NCBI GenBank assembly: GCA_002104895.1
Contig: MCFG01000123.1
Span: 67,501 to 122,500, forward strand
Source: Anaeromyces robustus
Lineage: Eukaryota; Neocallimastigomycota; Neocallimastigomycetes; Neocallimastigales; Neocallimastigaceae
DNA length: 55,000 nt
Reading direction: 5' to 3'
Within the stretch, counting starts at the first letter, position 1; each line of letters begins with the position of its first letter. The notes beneath the pieces are model-generated. The model was not told the origin of the DNA. It saw only the letters and a program-made list of their open reading frames with translations, and made no database searches. This document shows, one piece after another, positions 47,639 to 55,000 of the stretch. Made by a program: the position numbers and the translations under genes.

Positions 47639-49818
47639 CATTATTTACCTAATATTTATCTCATCAACAGTATAAATAGTTATTGAACGTGTTATATATG
47701 GTAATGAATTATCATCATTAATTATTTCAGAAAGATCTGGTAAATTCTTTCCTACATTTGATGAATTTTCTTGGAAAGCAAATTGATATATATAGATAGG
47801 TCTAACATTTTTTAATATTTGAATTAATAAATCAAAACCAATTCCTCTTACCCAACCATGAGTATTTATAACTAATGGAGTAAAAGTATTTGATTTATGA
47901 GCTATCTCCATCATATATATTTTATATAATTCATTTATACAATTTAAATAATATTCTGGATTTTGTTTTGGCGTAGAAGCTCCAATGAAAAAACTTCTAT
48001 ATGGCACTTGAAGATGAGTAAATGATGGACCTAATAATGGGGATGAAATAACATGAAGTGATACCATACCACTTGGTGTAAATTCAGTTTGACCAATATC
48101 ACATTCAAGATATGCAACTTCATGACAACTAAAAATTTGTATAATTACAGAATTTATATTTTATAAATGAAAATATAAAAATATAATAATACATTTAAAT
48201 TTAATAAATATTAATAACACATTTATATACATTCTATTTAGAATTATTTTTATTATTCATTAATTATTAAGATTATTTATATAAATTATAATAATAGTTT
48301 ACCAATTTAATAATGAATTAACCATATATCTTGAAAAGGTTGATTTACCCATATTTTTTGAACCGGTAATAGCTACAATGGGAGGTTGACCATTCATATC
48401 TTTTAAATTATATTAAGTAATTATAATAATTATATGATTATAATGAACTAAATTATACATTTATATAGTATTTAATATTTTATTTACCATTAGATAATAT
48501 ATTTCTTTTAAATTGATGCACTCCTTCAAACCATGATGACGGTATTTTTAAAGTAGTATGACCAATATAAGGTTTATATAGCTATTATTAATATAAATAT
48601 GTGCAAAGAATTAATAATTACTTTTTATTATTCATAAAATAACAACAACAACAATATAATAATAATAATAATAATATAAATATAAATACAGGATAGAAAT
48701 CGCAAATTCCAAATGATTCATTAATATCATTTTTTAATATTTCATTCATTTCTTCCGCCTACAAAAAGAATAAATATATGAAATATATATATATATAATA
48801 AAGAGTAATAATAATATTGTAAAATTAATATATATTATAATACATATGTATAACAATATTTAAAAAAAAAAATAAAAATAAAAATAAAAATAAAAAAATG
48901 ATATATTAGAATAATTATTTAACTATAAAATTTTTATTATTATTATCATTATGTAATAAATTTAAAAATAAAAAAAGAAAAAAAAGAAAAAAAGAAACTT
49001 ACAAATTCCTTTTTATTCATAGTAAATAAATTTCTAAATGAAGACATTTGTTTTTCTATGTCATTTATAGTACACCATTCCATTCTTTTTAAAATAATAA
49101 GTGTATCAAAATATTCATATGAAAGTCTAACAGATTTAATTAAATTTAAAAGTTCAATTTCTAAATCTTTAGATTCTTCCTGTTCTGTTGATTCAGGAAT
49201 TTTTGGTGATAAAAATGGTTTTAATGTATTATGTAATGATTCAATAACTAAAAGACCATGACTTTTAGGTGAAAAAGCAGGATAAAATGAAATATTATTC
49301 ACACAGGATTTTAAATTATTTTCAAAATCTTTTTGGGATAAATTTTTATTAAATAATTGTGATACTGATGTATTTGCTGATACAACATGTCCGAAAATAC
49401 TAAACGAACCATATATAGATGCTACTTCAACTACACCTTTAAAACAAATTTTCTTTATATCATTATAAATAAGAAAGTCAATTAATTAGATATATATTAA
49501 TAATTATTTTTATCTAAGTAATGATAAATTCTAATTTAAATTTATTTAAACAAAATAAAATATATAGTACATACTTCTCCTTTTCTTAATCCCAAGATAC
49601 ATAAATTTGACTTCTTATCATTTAAATAGAAGACATTATTTTTACTTGGTATAAAAGTAGATATGACATTTCTATCAAGCCTATTTAAATTTATTTAAAA
49701 ATATCATATATTAAAGAAATATACAAAAATTTTATTTAATATTTAATAAAAAATATATATTAAAAAAGAATAAAAATAATGCTATTATTATTATTTATTA
49801 TTTATTTAGTGTTATCAG

Positions 49819-49881
<63 letters not shown>

Positions 49882-49904
49882 TATTATTTATTTAGTGTTA
49901 TCAG

Positions 49905-49979
<75 letters not shown>

Positions 49980-50002
49980 TATTATTTATTTAGTGTTATC
50001 AG

Positions 50003-50074
<72 letters not shown>

Positions 50075-50116
50075 TATTATTTATTTAGTGTTATCAGTTT
50101 ATTATTATTATTATTA

Positions 50117-50208
<92 letters not shown>

Positions 50209-51093
50209 TATTATTATTTATTATTTATTATCTATTATTATTAATTATTATTATTATTAATACTTAAAATTATAAAAATTAATAATCATATTCAATATGA
50301 AATTTTAAAATGAAAAAAAAAAAAAAAAATGTTTTTTTTTGAATTTTTTATAATATATCTATATATATAAACCTTTTTTCTAGCATTTCTTTTTGATTTT
50401 TTTTATATGATTTTGAATTATGAATTTCAATAGAATTGGAATTAGAATTTTCAAATTTATTTTGCTTAATTGTGGAATAATTATCTTCATTATAATCTGA
50501 ATCATCATTATATTCAGTGTCTGAATTAGATGGTATTGGACTTGCTGATGCACTTTTATTTAATTTATACATTTTCAAAGCAGAAAAGCTATTTGCTGAA
50601 TTTGGAATAATATCGAAAGCTTTTTAAATTAAAAATAAAATAATATATATAAAAATTCAAATGTTAAGATATATAAATATTGAATTGAAATTATATTAAT
50701 AACATATTTATTTTATTAGAGTATTGTTTGTATATTTTTTTATTATTGTTATAAAAAAGAATTCAGTAAAGGAATATTATAATTTCAATTGTTTAATTTT
50801 TTTGAATATTAAATAATAAAAATATATGTCATCAATATTTTTTATATAATAATATTTCAGTTCATTATTAATTTATAAATAATATTTTTGTTTGAAATTA
50901 ATATATCATAAATAATTGTTTTTTATATTATTAGAGTAATAGCGTATATAAAAATATATATATTATATATATTATAATGATAACAAAAAAAAGAATATTA
51001 TTAATAATTAATTATATTATATATATTTATATTATATATATAAAAATTACATCTCTGCTTTCTTTTTTCCCCTGTTTTCCCTTGAGAACTCAT
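46434..51093 (-). CDS. GRC3: Polynucleotide 5'-hydroxyl kinase Grc3/NOL9
   Basis: Nucleolar kinase that, with endonuclease Las1, phosphorylates the 5' end produced by ITS2 cleavage during 60S ribosome maturation. Eleven exons: 51093-51051, 50619-50373, 49680-49575, 49452-49003, 48758-48690, 48581-48488, 48399-48303, 48128-47649, 47500-47089, 46948-46721 and 46550-46434; 780 residues, similar to human NOL9 (702). The N-terminus is disordered and low complexity. Conserved: KGVVEVASIYGSFSIFGH (N-terminal beta domain), P-loop GSKNMGKST (349-357), YLECDIGQTEFTPSGMVSL (Walker B region), SPLLGPSFTHLQVPYRSFFIG, PLVINTHGWVRGIGFDLL, and C-terminal GLGIIRSIDP...FYIITPV. An Asn/Glu/Asp-rich insert (ENEDENEDENES) sits before exon 10. 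Introns are numerous and repeat-filled, notably intron 2. Confidence 0.95.
49808..50215 (+). repeat. Higher-order (ATT)n repeat in GRC3 intron 2
   Basis: The 691-nt intron 50372-49682 is mostly ATT triplets interrupted four times by tatttatttagtgttatcag, at about 49808, 49893, 49990 and 50086, i.e. units of about 85-97 bp each combining an ATT run with a unique spacer. Confidence 0.9.
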
Positions 51094-51366
51094 GTTGAAT
51101 TAAAAATAAAATAGTTTATTTCATATATTATTATTTTATATATATATATAATTATTGTCAATAAAATTTCAAAATTCAAATTTCAATATCAATATATATA
51201 TTTTTTAAAATATATTAAAAAAAAAAAAAAAAGAAAAGAAAATAAAAAATAAAAATAAAAATTAAAAATTAAAAATTTCTGATAAATTATTGGTTAAAAT
51301 AATCTTAAATAAATAGTTAAATGATTCATTTGATATTCACACTTTTCACATAAATATATGTTAACT

Positions 51367-51568
<202 letters not shown>

Positions 51569-51639
51569 AAATGAATAAATGAATAACATAAAATTTCTTA
51601 ACCTTAACATATTTTATTATTTATTCATCATGGTAAAAT

Positions 51640-52640
51640 AATATAAAACAAAAAAAATAACATCTGAATCAAAGATAGTGTAGTGTTCACTAAACTCTCC
51701 CTAAAATAATCGTCATCATTGCTTATAAAAGAAGAAGACTCTGAAGGAAGATTCCGAAGGCCCTGTGGTTGAAATAATATCTCTATTCGAAATAATATAA
51801 TTATGTTTTATTGATTTGACTTTGACGCTCTTGATCTTTAAAGGATGTAGATTTGTATCGTTCAAATAACAACCTCAAAAAGCTACATATTACTGGTACT
51901 GTTTTTGTTAAAATATATATATATATATATATTTATATCAGCTAACCCCACAAGGTATAGAATAAAAAACTCCTTTGAATTATTGTAAAGTCGTTCAATT
52001 AAATGCGTTCCCCTTTTCCCTTTTATCAAAATACAGCTCTTCCAAAGCTGAAGTTCTACGAAAAAAAGGAATAGATAAATTTTATAATTGATATATTTTT
52101 CATACTCTAAGATGGAGGTGTAATTATTACAAAAGAAATGTTTATGTATTTTATCCACAAAAGTGATGAAGAAGAGGTTATTAATGGAATTTAGTGAATT
52201 TCATTTAATTAGAGAGAAGAAAATTTTTTTTTTTTAAGTACATAATTTGTACATCATCTTTATTGAGTTTAAATATTGATATACATGAATCATGAAAAAA
52301 AAAAACATGTAATAAAAAAAAAATAATACTAATAAGAAAAACCAGATAAACATTATAGATAATAATGAATAATACTAAAGGGTATAAAGTAGTATAGTAA
52401 TATATAAAAACAATAAATCCATACTAGCCCTTAATTCTATATATAGAATTAAAGAAAAATTGATCTAACCTATTCTATTTGGGTCGGTAATAGGATTGGT
52501 ATTTGCCCTACTAGGCTGTCTTACTGTGTTGAGAGAAGAAAAGGCAGTCAAAAATCTAATGTTTGAAAGATTTGTTGACAACAGGAACAATAAGAAGGGA
52601 ATTCTCTTGAAACCTTTCCATTCTTAAAAGCTATCTTTGA
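51640..52640. other. Less AT-rich island, possibly a decayed gene or mobile element
   Basis: This kilobase has clearly more G and C and fewer homopolymers than other spacers here. On the minus strand, coding-like segments appear, for example one containing LQLWKSCILIKGKRGTHLI and LIERLYNNSKEFF (about 52160-51950) and TVPVICSFLRLLFERYKSTS (about 51900-51810), but stops separate them and no family is recognisable. On the plus strand, a short GLVFALLGCLTVLREEKAV segment is read near 52490-52560. A perfect 22-bp palindrome ttaattctatatatagaattaa is at 52431-52452. A pseudogene, retroelement remnant or non-coding RNA gene are all possible. Confidence 0.4.
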
Positions 52641-53367
52641 GTTACATATATTTAGGCTGTGGATATATATATCTTTTTGGGTTATATATATATATTTTGT
52701 GATTCAAAAAATTTTTATAAGAAAAAAAAAAAAAAAAACACCATTATTATCCATACAAGTATTTATAAAATAACAAATTTCTCTTATTTTTTTTTTTTTT
52801 TTTTTTGTTCTTTTCTTTCTGTTTTATCGAGTCTTTTTCTTTATCCATCTTTTTAATTCTCATTACTATACCCATTATTCTTTCATCCTTAAAAATTTAA
52901 AATGTCACAGAACAAAAGTAATATTCTTAACTTTTTTATACATTTATACACAAAATAAAATCAAAATTAATAAATCAAAACAATAAAATTTAATTTTTAA
53001 TATCAAATTATGTTTACATTTATTATTATTATATTATATACATAAAAATACTACTAAAAAGTTAAAAAGTAAAAAAAAAAAAAAAAAAAAACGATATTTT
53101 ATTACAATTTTTTTTTTATTTTTTTATTTATTTTATTATTTTTATTAAGGGTTTTGTTTTTTGTTTTATTTTTATCAGTTTGTTTTAAATTTTTTTTTAT
53201 ATGTTTTATGTTTTTTTTTTTTTTTTTAAAGTTTTATGCAATATGTCTTGGAATTGTTTCCATTATTAGTATGTTATTTTAAAAAAAAAAAAATAAATAA
53301 TGTGATAAATTTGCAAATAAATTAATTATTAATTAATTCATTACAAACTCTAATTCATGTTTTTAGC

Positions 53368-54648
<1,281 letters not shown>

Positions 54649-55000
54649 TGTTATTTTTTCTTTATAATTTGTTTATTACAATTAAATGTTTAAAAAAAAA
54701 AAAGTAAATAAAGGAAAAAAATCTATTTATATATCTAATCCCAATTGTTAATAAATTAATTGATTTTTTAATTATATTTATTATATAATTATTTATTATT
54801 GATGCTCCTATTCATTAAATTGTTAATAATAAATTTATTTAATTTTATATTATATATTTATTTATTAATTTAATTATTCAATAAAAAAAAGTTTGTTTTA
54901 AATTTGATATATTATAATATATTTACATTTATATTTATAATATATGCTGTTATATGGATGATTAACAATTTATTATTCTTAAAAAAATTTATAAATTTGA
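54649..55000. other. Upstream region of calmodulin
   Basis: 352 bp of A/T-rich sequence including an 11-base A run at 54691-54701. It presumably holds the 5' UTR and promoter of the calmodulin gene; no specific element was recognised. Confidence 0.5.

Overview
The window is nuclear DNA of an intron-rich, extremely AT-rich eukaryote, most likely an anaerobic gut fungus (Neocallimastigomycota). The reasons are: (i) a HydF [FeFe]-hydrogenase maturase with a probable hydrogenosomal presequence, which fits a hydrogen-producing anaerobe; (ii) fungal-type Dcp2, GRASP, Grc3, Orc5 and calmodulin; (iii) a two-domain cyclic-nucleotide-binding protein resembling flagellum-associated CNBD2, as expected of a zoosporic fungus; (iv) long A/T-only spacers, homopolymers, (ATTT)n and (ATT)n microsatellites and Asn-rich low-complexity protein regions. 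The taxonomic assignment is inference.

Layout. 1-3943 (-): mRNA-decapping enzyme Dcp2, cut at its 3' end by the window edge. 3944-9079: empty AT spacer. 9080-11477 (+): secreted/membrane-anchored QGY-repeat protein, not recognised. 11478-13838: spacer with a short inverted-repeat transposon (copy 1). 13839-17386 (-): vasculin/GPBP1-like protein. 17387-22322: spacer. 22323-25302 (-): HydF. 25303-29630: spacer with transposon copy 2 and a second small element. 29631-31856 (+): phosphoserine phosphatase with an SPX-like and ACT-like N-terminal extension. 32731-35384 (-): origin recognition complex subunit 5. 36366-42399 (+): a giant GRASP-family Golgi protein of about 1505 residues. 42999-45633 (-): cyclic-nucleotide-binding protein. 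46434-51093 (-): Grc3/NOL9 polynucleotide kinase. 51094-53367: spacer with a less AT-rich unexplained island. 53368-54648 (-): calmodulin.

All gene models were built by hand: splice sites were chosen so that reading phase is conserved through every junction and the protein matches its family. In every complete model the summed exon length is a multiple of three. The genes look like unrelated housekeeping genes (mRNA decay, replication licensing, rRNA processing, Golgi/secretion, serine synthesis, calcium signalling, hydrogenosome maturation), with no operon logic.

Most notable: two introns that only make sense as AT-AC introns (one with an exact U12-type donor); a GRASP tail carrying an 18-unit array of NPF-containing repeats followed by 13 W-x-F motifs; an SPX-like domain in front of phosphoserine phosphatase; a Dcp2 tail with about ten leucine-rich helical motifs; and a pair of hAT-like miniature elements with intact 8-9 bp target duplications. 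I saw no rRNA, tRNA or CRISPR array.
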